64,000 bases of DNA, taken from an uncultured Flavobacteriaceae bacterium (GTDB taxonomy: Bacteria > Bacteroidota > Bacteroidia > Flavobacteriales > Flavobacteriaceae). The position numbers and the translations under genes were made by a program. Under the pieces are notes generated by a model. That model did not search any database. It saw only the letters and a list, made by a program, of their open reading frames with translations, and was not told the origin of the DNA. The stretch spans positions 124,001 to 188,000 of the forward strand of contig CANNGA010000002.1 of assembly GCA_947504035.1 (NCBI GenBank), in the 5' to 3' direction. This document shows, in pieces, positions 10,306 through 19,998 of this stretch (its first letter is position 1; each line of letters starts with the position of its first letter).

Positions 10306-10350
10306 AATTAAATTGTTGAAGTGGAACGCAACAATAAAATGTATTAAAAT

Positions 10351-10391
10351 AAAAAAAGGGAAAGCAAATTTTAATTTGCTTTCCCTTTTTT
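10351..10391. terminator. bidirectional terminator between convergent genes
   Basis: A near-perfect inverted repeat of about 18 bp per arm (A-rich start at 10351, centre near 10371-10372, T-run end at 10391), with A and T tracts on opposite sides. It can end transcription from both the lipoprotein gene and the exopolysaccharide operon. Confidence 0.85.
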
Positions 10392-10392
10392 C

Positions 10393-11247
10393 TTATAACT
10401 TCTGTTTTAATTCTTTAAACAGTGCGTCTGCTGTATTAAAAGAAAATTTACGCCCAAATAGCGCTTTAGAATTTAAAATAGCTTCTAGATCTGTAAGATC
10501 TAAAGCCCTAGGGAAATCTGGGCCTTTTTCCCAATCGATATAACGCAAATCATCATTTACGATAGTGGTCTTTAAATGTGAATCCATTAGAATGGATTGT
10601 ATCCAAATTTCATCGGTAGCTCTAGAATGTTTAAGTTTTTTTAGAAAGTTAGGGTTGGTCTCCAAAAATGTAAAAACAACCTTTAATGCGTCATGGGATA
10701 GGTTTATCCAATTACTTCCCGCATAATATGTTATAGGAAAACGCTTTATTTTAATCCCTAATGCTCTTTGTAAGCCTAAAGTTAGTCTGCCTTTAATTTT
10801 TACAAGGTTACGATTATTAGATTCCATAAACCAATACCGGTCTAACCGGTCGAAACCATGATTAAATCCCCATGTTTTAATAGGCAATGGGTTGGCATAC
10901 ATAAAGTTACTTTCTGTATTTTTTGCGAAAAAATCTTTGATATAGGCATTAGATTTTATAGGGAAATCATCACCACTAATCATACAATAGCGTTTATGTC
11001 CTACTTCATAAGCTTTTCTAAATATAAAGTCCATATTATAGATTTGGCTTACATGTCCCCAATAGACCTCTATAGTTTTAAAGTATTTAACAGTAGTATA
11101 CTGTGGCAGATCATCAATGACTAAGTCTGATTTTTTGTCAATTTGAACATAAACATTAAAATCATCTTTCAATTGTTCTATAAGTAACGATAAATGCTCT
11201 GGATGGTGATGTGCCAGAATAAGTATTGCTATATCGTGCTGTTTCAT
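10393..11247 (-). CDS. GT14-type (core-2/I-branching) beta-1,6-N-acetylglucosaminyltransferase family protein
   Basis: This 284-residue protein has the Branch-family layout. The N-terminus IAILILAHHHPEHLSLLI is followed by VYVQIDKKSD, a conserved WGH, the CMISGDDFP motif (near 95) and RYIDWEKGPDFPR near 245. Bacterial members of CAZy family GT14 occur in capsule and exopolysaccharide clusters, where they add a sugar (often GlcNAc or Xyl) to the repeat unit. Donor and linkage cannot be read from sequence. It is the last gene of the 13-gene minus-strand operon, and its stop abuts the bidirectional terminator. Confidence 0.87.
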   Translation of the reverse strand: MKQHDIAILILAHHHPEHLSLLIEQLKDDFNVYVQIDKKSDLVIDDLPQYTTVKYFKTIEVYWGHVSQIYNMDFIFRKAYEVGHKRYCMISGDDFPIKSNAYIKDFFAKNTESNFMYANPLPIKTWGFNHGFDRLDRYWFMESNNRNLVKIKGRLTLGLQRALGIKIKRFPITYYAGSNWINLSHDALKVVFTFLETNPNFLKKLKHSRATDEIWIQSILMDSHLKTTIVNDDLRYIDWEKGPDFPRALDLTDLEAILNSKALFGRKFSFNTADALFKELKQKL

Positions 11248-11249
11248 AA

Positions 11250-12236
11250 TTAGTTTTTATTTTTTAAACAATACAGTCTGCATACTGCTGAAAACAGTAA
11301 ATTTTGATTGGCAAACAAGCGAAATTTATCTTTATTTACATCTTCAGTTTTATAAGGAATAGGATATAAGTTTTGTGCTTTTAACTTGCTGAAAATATCT
11401 TGTTTTATGCTATAATCGTCAATACCCTTAAGGACACGTAAAAGCATTGTAGTAACTAATCCGCAGACTCTTTTTTTCATAGGGATATAGGCCACGGATT
11501 GTTTTCCAATCTCAGACTCATTAAAATTATCTATAGAAGACAATACAGTATGAATATCGTAAATCATTTTTTTAGTCTTGGCTAGATTGTTTGTACGCGT
11601 AATAGAACCCTCTCTTTGTAAAAAGTGAGCAATTGTATCATCTATAGCCATTACTTTTTCTGCCTTAAATACGGCTCTTGTATTGAATTCTATGTCTTCT
11701 ATATAAACACCTCTCATAAACCGTAATTGGTGTTTGTTTAAAAACGTCTTGCTGTATAGCTTATTACAAGCAGACCCCATGTATCTTATATCATGTAAGT
11801 ACTGTTCGCCTGTAAGCACCTTGTGGTGTGTAGTGCTTTTACCAGAATACACAAGGGTGCCATTTTCGGTAACGCCGTCTGCACCAAATTCTAGAATATC
11901 TAAATCATTAGCAATAGCAATGTTCGTGATTTTTTTTAAAGTGTTTTTTAAGATATAGTCATCAGAATCAACACACAAAATATAATCCCCATCAGCATTG
12001 TTAAAGCCTGTGTTTCTAGCACCACTAAGCCCTTGATTTTCTTGAGTAATAATCTTTAAGGAAGGATAAATTGCTTTCAAGTCTTCTAAAACTTTTAGAC
12101 TATCATCTGTTGAGCCATCGTTTACCGCTACTACTTCATAGCTATTGGTATTAATATCTTGCTCAAATAAGCTTTTTATACATTTTTGCAAATACCCTTC
12201 AACATTGTAAACAGGTACTATTATAGATAAAATCAT
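11250..12236 (-). CDS. family 2 glycosyltransferase
   Basis: This 328-residue GT-A enzyme starts with LSIIVPVYNVEGYLQKCIKS, typical of GT2. VAVNDGSTDDS follows (nucleotide-binding Asp), then the metal-binding VDSDDYI near 95. The C-terminal third is helical and divergent. It should transfer a nucleotide-activated sugar to the growing lipid-linked repeat unit at the inner membrane face. It sits 2 bp from its neighbours on both sides, consistent with cotranscription. The sugar is unknown. Confidence 0.92.
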   Translation of the reverse strand: MILSIIVPVYNVEGYLQKCIKSLFEQDINTNSYEVVAVNDGSTDDSLKVLEDLKAIYPSLKIITQENQGLSGARNTGFNNADGDYILCVDSDDYILKNTLKKITNIAIANDLDILEFGADGVTENGTLVYSGKSTTHHKVLTGEQYLHDIRYMGSACNKLYSKTFLNKHQLRFMRGVYIEDIEFNTRAVFKAEKVMAIDDTIAHFLQREGSITRTNNLAKTKKMIYDIHTVLSSIDNFNESEIGKQSVAYIPMKKRVCGLVTTMLLRVLKGIDDYSIKQDIFSKLKAQNLYPIPYKTEDVNKDKFRLFANQNLLFSAVCRLYCLKNKN

Positions 12237-12238
12237 AA

Positions 12239-13342
12239 TTAACGGTATTGGTAATAATAAAACATAAAATAGGTGAAACCATAGTAGACTAAAAGCACAA
12301 TGCCTATTTTTTTAAATTGATCTTTCCAAAATAAGGCTTTAAACAAGGGATAGCCCACAACGAAAGCCATTAAAAACCAAGAGAGATAAGCAAATCTATT
12401 TGAGAAATTAGCACGTATCACCATAATCCAAAAGGCATTACATACAATATAGGTATGTAAGATATGCTGGTAAATCTTGTCTTGAAACCCTTTTTTAATC
12501 ACATAAAAATAGGCTAATCCAAGTGGCGCAGCACTATACACTAAAAAGTCGTATCTAAACCCTGTAGAACTAAATTTCCCAGCACTAGCTTGACCACTTA
12601 AGTAAGCCGTTAAACGGTCGTCTCCAAAACCTAAGGAAGCAAATAGTTGTATGATAACACTTCCCATAGTTAGGGAGATAAAGATACTCAATATCCAAAA
12701 AATGAAATATTTTGAGGTGTCTTTTAGAAAGAATGTCGCAATTAATGCACTAATAGGAAGCATCATACTTTTATGAAAGACGACTGATAGCAAGAGGAAA
12801 AGGATCATCTTTACATTGTTTTTATAGACATAGGACAAACCAAGAACGAATAGTGAAGTGGCCATCCCGTTTCGAATACCATTAGTCCCATAAGGCCAAA
12901 ATGAAAAGGAACCTAACAATAATATAAATGAGAAAATATAGTAGTTGGGAAACCAACGTTTAGAGGCTAAATACAGGGGAAGGATATATATCGTTGCACA
13001 GACCAAAAAGAAAAACTCTACAGACATGATTTGAGAGCAGAATTTTAAAAAAATCTCAAACCCAACATCACCTTCAGGATTTATAGGCATACCATTTTTA
13101 AATTGATAGAAGGTTTGCGCATAGGTGGCCATGTCTGCAAAATACCTCCCACTAATAGGTCTTAAGCCCACATAACATAACATTAATAGTAATATTACTT
13201 TTGAGGCAATATTGTTATAAGCGAAGGCCTTAGTTTCGTAACCTGTTAAAACAAGCGTATGAAAGAAAGCGACAAAAGTCATTAACAAAATAAATTGAAA
13301 ATGATATAATGCATAATCAGAAAGTGGTATAAAATCAATCAT
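12239..13342 (-). CDS. EpsG/Wzy-type polysaccharide polymerase
   Basis: This 367-residue hydrophobic protein has about ten membrane segments and a conserved YGTNGIRNGMATSLFVLGL stretch in the middle, typical of the EpsG family. EpsG proteins act as Wzy-type polymerases joining flipped repeat units on the outer face of the inner membrane. With the Wzx-like flippase and Wza/Wzc-like exporters nearby it completes a Wzx/Wzy-type pathway. It overlaps the upstream SGNH gene by 8 bp. Wzy proteins diverge fast, so the call rests on topology, the mid-protein motif and context. Confidence 0.82.
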   Translation of the reverse strand: MIDFIPLSDYALYHFQFILLMTFVAFFHTLVLTGYETKAFAYNNIASKVILLLMLCYVGLRPISGRYFADMATYAQTFYQFKNGMPINPEGDVGFEIFLKFCSQIMSVEFFFLVCATIYILPLYLASKRWFPNYYIFSFILLLGSFSFWPYGTNGIRNGMATSLFVLGLSYVYKNNVKMILFLLLSVVFHKSMMLPISALIATFFLKDTSKYFIFWILSIFISLTMGSVIIQLFASLGFGDDRLTAYLSGQASAGKFSSTGFRYDFLVYSAAPLGLAYFYVIKKGFQDKIYQHILHTYIVCNAFWIMVIRANFSNRFAYLSWFLMAFVVGYPLFKALFWKDQFKKIGIVLLVYYGFTYFMFYYYQYR

Positions 13343-14270
13343 GATGCGATTTTAAGTGTTCTAAAAGCAAATGTGTTCGTTTTAGGACGCCTTTGCCATT
13401 TAAATGATAGGGCGTGTCATAAAAAAGTGTGTTTTCAAAAACATAATCTTTAGGCTGGCCTATAATAGAAAAATCATTTTTAAGTAAGCGTTGGTGTATC
13501 TTCTGGATTGTAGTTGCATTTAGTTGATATGAGGATTGGGTTAAACTAGGAAAGGTGATAATAAGTGTGGCTCCAATAGTTTTAAGCCTTGCGTTAAAAT
13601 CTTGAAGCATCTCTAGTGCTCCATTATCTATTTTACCTGTAAATTCATAATTATCAAATGCCGTTTTACCTAAATTCCAATGGGTATTATGGTCTCCATG
13701 GGCGTTAATTGAATACTCTGTATAATTTTTTTTCGAAGATGAAGCGGAAGGCTGTTGTTTAGATTTTAAATTATAGATAAAAGATTTTATTCTACCAAAT
13801 GCAAATTTTGGTAAAAATGAAGACATGTTTATAAGCTGGCGTAGCCTTATTAGTTTTATATTTTTAGGTACAGCCGTTAATGAAAAGAGTAAAGGTTCGT
13901 TACCGAAGCGTCCATTACCTATAAAATGAGAATATTCTGGAGCTAAAATGATGGTATCGCCTTTAGTAATATTTTGTTGTAATAAATCATCAATAATGTA
14001 TTGCAAACCATAACCCGCATGTATAGCATGATTAATTACAGGCTTGTTAGTCTGTTGCGATATAATTTCACTATTAAACCCAAACAAGACATTAGACCCC
14101 CCCGTAAGTATTAATTTAGGACGTTTTTCCGTATTAATGAGTTCGTGCTTTTTTATAAGCGCATAATCAATAGTTCTAGGTGTATTCTGGTTAGGTAATA
14201 TTAGCCCCAAAACTAGTAATGCAACGACAACGAAAAAAAAGATAATACTATTTACTAAGAACTTTTTCAT
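13335..14270 (-). CDS. membrane-anchored SGNH/GDSL-like protein paired with MBOAT
   Basis: This 311-residue protein has one N-terminal membrane segment (about 5-27) and an extracytoplasmic domain. LTGGSNVLFGF near 55-65 is a block-I-like GxS motif with the candidate Ser. DTPYHLNGKG near the C-terminus gives candidate catalytic Asp and His. The gene sits 5 bp from an MBOAT gene, the pairing seen for DltB/DltD and AlgI/AlgJ systems in which the SGNH partner helps transfer an acyl group to an exported polymer. I infer O-acylation of the exopolysaccharide. The SGNH motifs are weak, so activity is uncertain. Confidence 0.7.
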   Translation of the reverse strand: MKKFLVNSIIFFFVVVALLVLGLILPNQNTPRTIDYALIKKHELINTEKRPKLILTGGSNVLFGFNSEIISQQTNKPVINHAIHAGYGLQYIIDDLLQQNITKGDTIILAPEYSHFIGNGRFGNEPLLFSLTAVPKNIKLIRLRQLINMSSFLPKFAFGRIKSFIYNLKSKQQPSASSSKKNYTEYSINAHGDHNTHWNLGKTAFDNYEFTGKIDNGALEMLQDFNARLKTIGATLIITFPSLTQSSYQLNATTIQKIHQRLLKNDFSIIGQPKDYVFENTLFYDTPYHLNGKGVLKRTHLLLEHLKSHHD

Positions 14271-14275
14271 TTGAA

Positions 14276-15709
14276 TTAAAATTGAAAATATATAAATTCC
14301 TGTTTATCTGCACCAAACCAGAAAATGAAAATAATTAAAATTATATAAAGAGACCATCGGAGTGGCTTGGTTATTTTAGTAACATTTAAAACAAGCCCAT
14401 GTTCTTGCGCTCTATTATACCATTCTACGAGAATTAATATAAAAATAAACGCTAGTGGTTTTATATTGATTTCTGAAGCATAAAATTGAGAAGCCGAAAA
14501 AATACGTTTTATATAAAGGCAAGCATCTGTTAGACTTGCTGCTCTAAAAAAGATCCATGCAATTACAGTTAGTACAAATGTAGTAGCGATTTGAAATAGT
14601 TCTTTTAAAGAGATGAGCTTCTTTTCTTGAGCAATGCCACCTATATTTTTTCTGTTTTTGTTGAGTAATAGCAAGGGTAAAAAATAAATAGCATTAAGTA
14701 ATCCCCATACCATAAATGTCCAGTTTGCACCGTGCCAAAACCCGCTAATGATAAAAATGAGAAATGTATTTCGTACTTTCATCCAGGTGCCCCCCTTGCT
14801 GCCGCCTAAAGGGATATAAACATAATCTCTAAACCAGGTTGTTAAAGACATGTGCCATCGTCTCCAAAACTCTGCTATATCTCTAGAAAAGTAGGGATAT
14901 GCAAAATTTTGCATTAAATTAAAACCAAACAATCTAGCTGTACCAATAGCAATATCAGAATATCCTGCAAAGTCCCCATAAATTTGAAAGGCAAAAAATA
15001 CAGCACCAATACATAGCGATACGGTAGAAAATTGTTCGGGTGCATCAAAGACTTGATTGACTATTATAGCACAATTATCTGCTATAACTATTTTTTTGAA
15101 TAATCCCCATAATATTTGCCTTAAGCCATCACTCGCATTGTCATAATTAAATTGCCTTTTTTTATAGAATTGCGGCAATAAGTTTGTAGCACGTTCTATA
15201 GGCCCTGCAACAAGTTGTGGAAAAAAACTAACGAAGGCAAAAAATATGATAGGATCTTTAGTCGGTTTCAACTTTCCTTTATACACATCAATTGTGTAAC
15301 TCATAGTTTGGAAGGTGTAAAAACTAATACCGATAGGTAAAATAATATCGAGTGTAAAGGTATTAACATGAACACCAAAGTGATCGGCGAAGGCAACAAA
15401 TTCTTTAGCGAAAAAATTAAAATATTTAAAGATGCCTAAAAAACCTAAGTTCATAACCATACTTAAGGTAAGCCATCGTTTTTTTACTGTAGAAGCATTA
15501 GAACGGTCTATATAGAGCCCACAGTAAAAATCAATAATAGAACTAAATACAATTAGTGATAAAAATCGGTAATCCCACCACCCATAGAAGATATAGCTTA
15601 CTACTAATAAGAGCGCATTTTGTAGTCTTAAGTTTTTATTGAAAACAAACCAATACAACAGAAAAACTAGAGGCAAAAAAATAAAATACTCTAAAGAATT
15701 AAATAGCAT
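14276..15709 (-). CDS. MBOAT family O-acyltransferase (AlgI-like) ending in FIYFQF
   Basis: This 477-residue polytopic protein has the MBOAT hallmarks: FWRRWHMSLTTWFRDYVYIPLGG (in the middle third) and the catalytic-His segment SGFWHGANWTF (His near 325). AlgI-like MBOATs move acyl groups across the inner membrane for polysaccharide modification. The last six residues are FIYFQF, matching the FxYxxF C-terminal motif of DltX, whose Tyr is reported to carry the acyl group in the Dlt pathway. Here the motif would be built into the MBOAT. It is paired with the SGNH gene downstream and flanked upstream by an acyltransferase-3 gene. Confidence 0.93.
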   Translation of the reverse strand: MLFNSLEYFIFLPLVFLLYWFVFNKNLRLQNALLLVVSYIFYGWWDYRFLSLIVFSSIIDFYCGLYIDRSNASTVKKRWLTLSMVMNLGFLGIFKYFNFFAKEFVAFADHFGVHVNTFTLDIILPIGISFYTFQTMSYTIDVYKGKLKPTKDPIIFFAFVSFFPQLVAGPIERATNLLPQFYKKRQFNYDNASDGLRQILWGLFKKIVIADNCAIIVNQVFDAPEQFSTVSLCIGAVFFAFQIYGDFAGYSDIAIGTARLFGFNLMQNFAYPYFSRDIAEFWRRWHMSLTTWFRDYVYIPLGGSKGGTWMKVRNTFLIFIISGFWHGANWTFMVWGLLNAIYFLPLLLLNKNRKNIGGIAQEKKLISLKELFQIATTFVLTVIAWIFFRAASLTDACLYIKRIFSASQFYASEINIKPLAFIFILILVEWYNRAQEHGLVLNVTKITKPLRWSLYIILIIFIFWFGADKQEFIYFQF

Positions 15710-15722
15710 AATTAATTATTTT

Positions 15723-16739
15723 TTAAGCACCAATATAGTATTGGCTTTTTGGAAATAAGGTTAGAAATTTAACAATTAAATAGCATATTATTGTAGAAAT
15801 AATAGCAATTAATGGTGTCTCTAATAGCGGGTGAGGTATTCTATTGTTTTCAAAAAACAGCCATACAACATCTCTAACAATAATGATATGCATTAAATAA
15901 ATACCAAATGAATATTTAGCGATCTCATTAAAAACAAATTCTATATGTTTTGATAATTTAAAGTTTTGAAAAAATATAAAAATACCAATGACATAAAAGG
16001 CACTTCCAATAGACAAATTATCCTCTGCAATGACTAATAAAGAACGGTCTTTTAAATAGCTAAAAAGTATAGGAATACTACCAATACTTACAAGTAAAGC
16101 TATAATTAAGAGTGCCTTTAATTTATTGGGGATTATTACAGGGTACCTTTTTAGATATACTCCTAAGAAAAGATATCCTAAAAACCCACCGACATATGAT
16201 AGTATAAAATAGTAATCTCCAGTGATATCATAAAAATTGGTATTACAAATTTTATTAAAGTAAGGCAACACCAAGGTAATAGCCCATAGACAAATGATAA
16301 CCTGTAGTTCTTTTTTACTGCATGCAGCTAACCATGGAGATATTAAGGGGATGATAAGGTATAAACCACAAATAGCATATACGAACCAATAAATTCCTGT
16401 AACGGGCACAAATGGAAATAATAAGATACTTTGTATCATTTCCATACCTGATATGCTATGTTGAAAATATTTTAGAGCTAAAACAATGACCGACCATGTA
16501 AAAAAAGGGCCTATTAACTTGGAAAAGCGCTTTTTATAAAAACTAAGCATGTCTAGTTTTGTCGGTGCTAACAAACTAGAGGAAATAAGAACAAATAATT
16601 CAGAACTAGGGGAACCAATAATAGAAAATAACACCATGTAAATTCCTAAATTAGCGTTAACGGAGGGCATCGCAGAATGCGTTAGTATTACTAATAGGCA
16701 GGCAACAGCTCTTAAATTATTTATATATTGTATCTTCAT
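15723..16739 (-). CDS. acyltransferase family 3 membrane protein
   Basis: This 338-residue protein of about ten TM segments starts with IQYINNLRAVACLLVILTHS, the Arg plus His signature of the acyltransferase-3 family (OafA/WecH/NodX type). These enzymes put O- or N-acetyl (or succinyl) groups on surface polysaccharides from cytoplasmic acyl-CoA. It has no C-terminal SGNH extension, unlike OafA. In this operon it would be a second, independent decoration enzyme beside the MBOAT. The acyl group and target sugar are unknown. Confidence 0.87.
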   Translation of the reverse strand: MKIQYINNLRAVACLLVILTHSAMPSVNANLGIYMVLFSIIGSPSSELFVLISSSLLAPTKLDMLSFYKKRFSKLIGPFFTWSVIVLALKYFQHSISGMEMIQSILLFPFVPVTGIYWFVYAICGLYLIIPLISPWLAACSKKELQVIICLWAITLVLPYFNKICNTNFYDITGDYYFILSYVGGFLGYLFLGVYLKRYPVIIPNKLKALLIIALLVSIGSIPILFSYLKDRSLLVIAEDNLSIGSAFYVIGIFIFFQNFKLSKHIEFVFNEIAKYSFGIYLMHIIIVRDVVWLFFENNRIPHPLLETPLIAIISTIICYLIVKFLTLFPKSQYYIGA

Positions 16740-16747
16740 ACGGCTAC

Positions 16748-17950
16748 TTATGCTAAATATTGTTGGGATACTTTTTTTAACTCAAACTTATCCAAGAGGT
16801 GTTCTTGATGTGTTTGTAAATTACTTTTAAAAGCAGTATCACTTAAAACTAATTTTAAGGCTTCAGCAAATAAGACTTCTTCTTTAATAATGTCGTTGTT
16901 ATTAGGAATCCCTAAGGCGTCTTTAAGCAGGTTAGGCGTTATAACACCCGATGCAACACTTACGTTTTCTGAAACGACATTTACAGGAGCTATGCTCATA
17001 AGTTCGGCAATACCGTTTGTACAATTAGAGCTTACAACAGGAACCCCTAATGCAATAGATTCTACGATAACATTTGGTGTGCCTTCAAAATGAGATGAAA
17101 GGGCTAAAAGATGGGCTTTGCTAAGGTATTTATAAGGGTTTTTTTTGCGTCCTAAAAAATGAATTTTAGCATCTAACTTATAGGAACTGATGAGCTTTTT
17201 TGTATGTTCTATAACATCTTTATCACCATCCCCTATAAAAATAAGACTAACGTCTTTCATACTTTCTTGCAGTATGTGAAATGCGTTTATAAGGTGCCAT
17301 GGTGATTTTTGAGTGGATAATCGGCCTATAAAGACAATTGCTTTGGAATGGAATAGCGCTGTTTCATTAGGGTCTTCAATGGGGTCTAAAGAAAGCTTTC
17401 TCAGGGTTTGTATATCATGAGGATTGTAGATAACTTCTAAATTATGAGGAAATTTATAAGCACATTTTTCAATTAAATCTTCTTTGATACTTTGACTGAT
17501 ACAAACGACTTTATTAAAATGTTTGTAAGTTGTTTTATAAGACCATCTCACAATTTTATTAAAAAGACTCTCATTCATTAACTCCACACTTTTTAAGGCA
17601 TGGATACTCGCTATTTTAAATTCGTTGGTCTTGGTTAAACTCGAAAATATATTAGCCATGTCACCAAATGCTATACTATGCGTGATGGAATGGGCTTTTA
17701 TTATTTTTTTGAGTTTGCTCGAGGTTCTCAAGTAAAATAAAGCGCGTTCAATTTTTGATAGTTCATGTAAATCTTTGGTTGACAACGCTATTTCATCTTC
17801 TCCAAAATTTATAATATCAGTCTTTAATTGAAAAAACTTGGCCACCTTAACCTCGTAGTGACAAGATTTATAATAATTGTAAAAGTGCTCGGCAAGGCGT
17901 TCCATACCACCAACACTTCCATAGGGCATTATTAATAAAATAGTTTTCAT
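16748..17950 (-). CDS. family 4 glycosyltransferase
   Basis: This 400-residue GT-B enzyme has an N-terminal GSVGGMERLAEHFY loop, a donor-domain start AIVFIGRLSTQKSPWHLI and the GT4 EX7E-type segment SHFEGTPNVIVESIALGVP near 300. It is a retaining transferase acting on the lipid-linked repeat unit in the cytoplasm; the sugar is unknown. I place the start at the ATG ending at 17950, giving MKTILLIMPYG and a 4-bp gap to the upstream gene. An earlier in-frame ATG (17980) would add ten residues overlapping the upstream gene and precede the usual GT4 first strand. Confidence 0.9.
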   Translation of the reverse strand: MKTILLIMPYGSVGGMERLAEHFYNYYKSCHYEVKVAKFFQLKTDIINFGEDEIALSTKDLHELSKIERALFYLRTSSKLKKIIKAHSITHSIAFGDMANIFSSLTKTNEFKIASIHALKSVELMNESLFNKIVRWSYKTTYKHFNKVVCISQSIKEDLIEKCAYKFPHNLEVIYNPHDIQTLRKLSLDPIEDPNETALFHSKAIVFIGRLSTQKSPWHLINAFHILQESMKDVSLIFIGDGDKDVIEHTKKLISSYKLDAKIHFLGRKKNPYKYLSKAHLLALSSHFEGTPNVIVESIALGVPVVSSNCTNGIAELMSIAPVNVVSENVSVASGVITPNLLKDALGIPNNNDIIKEEVLFAEALKLVLSDTAFKSNLQTHQEHLLDKFELKKVSQQYLA

Positions 17951-17954
17951 AAAT

Positions 17955-19052
17955 TTATAGAAGAGAACGGAATAAAGCATCCCATTCGTTTAATATTTTT
18001 TCGGGTTTAAAATGACTCGCTTTTTCCTTAGCAGCTTGTCCCATTTGTAATCTTAAATCCTCGTTAGACATTAGTTTAGAAAGTGCCTTGGCAAAGGCTT
18101 CTGTATCTCCATTTTTAATAAGAACTCCATTTACATCATGATCGATGATATCTGATGGGCCGTAAGGACAGTCGAACGATACACAAGGCACACCGTGTAC
18201 CATAGCTTCTGTAAGCACCATACCAAAGCCTTCGTAACGCGATGAAAGTGCAAATATAGAGCTGTTTTGATAGACGTTACTTATATCTTTAACAGGATCG
18301 AAAAATGATACTGCATTGGTGATGTTTAGAGTTTGTGCTAAGGCGTCAAGTTTTATACTGGGATTTTTTTTGCCATAAATATGTAATTTCCAGTCGGAGT
18401 GTTGCTGCATTACTAGGCGCCAAGATTCTAATAACCTTTCATACCCTTTTTGATAGTCGTGCCTGCCTACAGCTAATACTATTTTATTGGTTAGCGTACT
18501 GCGAGGTACCGTATCAGAGAACGATAAAGGGTTATTGATAACCATTGTGTTTTTTAATGGCCATTCGTTGAGATTCCCTTTGGTAAGTACTACAAATTTA
18601 TCATAGTAGCGTCCTCCAAAATACATGAGATTAAAGGTTAGTTTTCTTTTTAACCATGGTAAGAGTTTGAAAGTATCATTCTCTTTTTCTATCTCTTTAG
18701 AGACATGGCGTTCATAGATCATTTTACAGGGCTTCCCGATTAATAGAGGTACAAAAAAACCTTTTAAACCATCATCACATACCGAAATTACATCTGGTTG
18801 TATTTTTTTTACATAAGAGCGTAACTGCTTAACGTAGCCTTTTAAATACCCTAATTTGTTTTGAGGGAGTTCTATATCATGATAGGTTATCGCGTTGCCA
18901 AAATCATAGAATAAAGGCATGTCACCTTGATTAAGCGTGATGATATGTACATCATAGTGATAAGCTTCAGCTAATAACTTCGCTTTAATAGAAAGTACAC
19001 GTTCTAAACCCGCTGCACCACATATTTGATTCGTTATGTATAAAAGTCTCAT
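17955..19052 (-). CDS. family 4 glycosyltransferase
   Basis: This 365-residue GT-B enzyme starts MRLLYITNQICGAAGLERVLS, typical of GT4 transferases. IVLAVGRHDYQKGYERLL marks the start of the second Rossmann domain, and the donor site contains SSRYEGFGMVLTEAMVHGVP (EX7E type). It lies within the operon, 3 bp from the GT2 gene upstream and 4 bp from the next GT4 gene. It should add one sugar to the repeat unit. Donor and linkage are not predictable here. Confidence 0.92.
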   Translation of the reverse strand: MRLLYITNQICGAAGLERVLSIKAKLLAEAYHYDVHIITLNQGDMPLFYDFGNAITYHDIELPQNKLGYLKGYVKQLRSYVKKIQPDVISVCDDGLKGFFVPLLIGKPCKMIYERHVSKEIEKENDTFKLLPWLKRKLTFNLMYFGGRYYDKFVVLTKGNLNEWPLKNTMVINNPLSFSDTVPRSTLTNKIVLAVGRHDYQKGYERLLESWRLVMQQHSDWKLHIYGKKNPSIKLDALAQTLNITNAVSFFDPVKDISNVYQNSSIFALSSRYEGFGMVLTEAMVHGVPCVSFDCPYGPSDIIDHDVNGVLIKNGDTEAFAKALSKLMSNEDLRLQMGQAAKEKASHFKPEKILNEWDALFRSLL

Positions 19053-19055
19053 AAG

Positions 19056-19967
19056 CTATGCTTTTTGGAAAAAATTGGACACTACAGTTCTAATGGCAAG
19101 TTTGAATAAATTGTAATCTCCAGTATACGTTTTAAAAGCCTTTAATATATTATACAAAGCTGCTGTTTTTTGTTTTAGGTTACCATCGTGTAATTGATAC
19201 GCTTTATTATGGTAGTAACGGTGTTCTAAAGCTCTATTTTCTTTTTTAGTAAATACGGCGTGCTTTTCACGCTCAAATGCTCTAAGCGTATCTAAGGCAA
19301 TAAGCACATTGGTTTTATTTGTAGATGAAATGCGTACTTGCGAATGCTCGACAAGTGTTAACAAAGGTTCATCTAAAACACCAATTTTATAACCTGCATC
19401 TAAAAACTTATAGTGAAAAAATTTATCTTGAAATCTAGGAATTTCAGAAAACCCACCCAAAGTATTAAAAACGTCTTTTTTAATTAAAAGCATAGATGTA
19501 AAAAGATTACCGTCTAAAATAGCGTCTTTTAAAGACGTACCTCTAGCTTTATTTTCCCTAGATTCAATACGCTTCCCATGTTCGTCTTCTCTGTACATAG
19601 AACACATACAGGCATCTAAGTGGGGGTGCGCTTTTAAGAAATTTAGTTGCTTTGTAAGTTTAGTAGGTTCGTAATAATCATCATCATCTAAAAAAGCAAT
19701 AAATTCACCTGTAGCTGCTTTAGCTCCCGTATTTCTTGCTTTACAACCTCCTGAGTTTTTAGGATGTTTGATATAGGTAATGCGTTGTTGTTTTATGAAC
19801 GGTTGTAATTTTTCTTCGGTAGCGCGTTGATAGGTGTCATTAGCCGTATTGTCATCTACAACGATTATCTCTATGTTATCGTAAGTTTGTTTCGTAACGC
19901 TATGAATAGCAGTAACTAAACGATCACTTCTCTTATAGGTTGGTATAATTATTGAGACTTTTTGCAT
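19056..19967 (-). CDS. family 2 glycosyltransferase
   Basis: This 303-residue GT-A enzyme starts VSIIIPTYKRSDRLVTAIHS. VVDDNTANDT gives the nucleotide-binding Asp and FLDDDDYYEP the metal-binding acidic cluster near 93. The C-terminal region is short and helical. It is one of two GT2 enzymes in the operon and is separated from the flippase gene by about 30 bp. Its substrate sugar is unknown. Confidence 0.92.
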   Translation of the reverse strand: MQKVSIIIPTYKRSDRLVTAIHSVTKQTYDNIEIIVVDDNTANDTYQRATEEKLQPFIKQQRITYIKHPKNSGGCKARNTGAKAATGEFIAFLDDDDYYEPTKLTKQLNFLKAHPHLDACMCSMYREDEHGKRIESRENKARGTSLKDAILDGNLFTSMLLIKKDVFNTLGGFSEIPRFQDKFFHYKFLDAGYKIGVLDEPLLTLVEHSQVRISSTNKTNVLIALDTLRAFEREKHAVFTKKENRALEHRYYHNKAYQLHDGNLKQKTAALYNILKAFKTYTGDYNLFKLAIRTVVSNFFQKA

Positions 19968-19998
19968 GAGCTATAAAATTATCGTAATCATTGACTAA

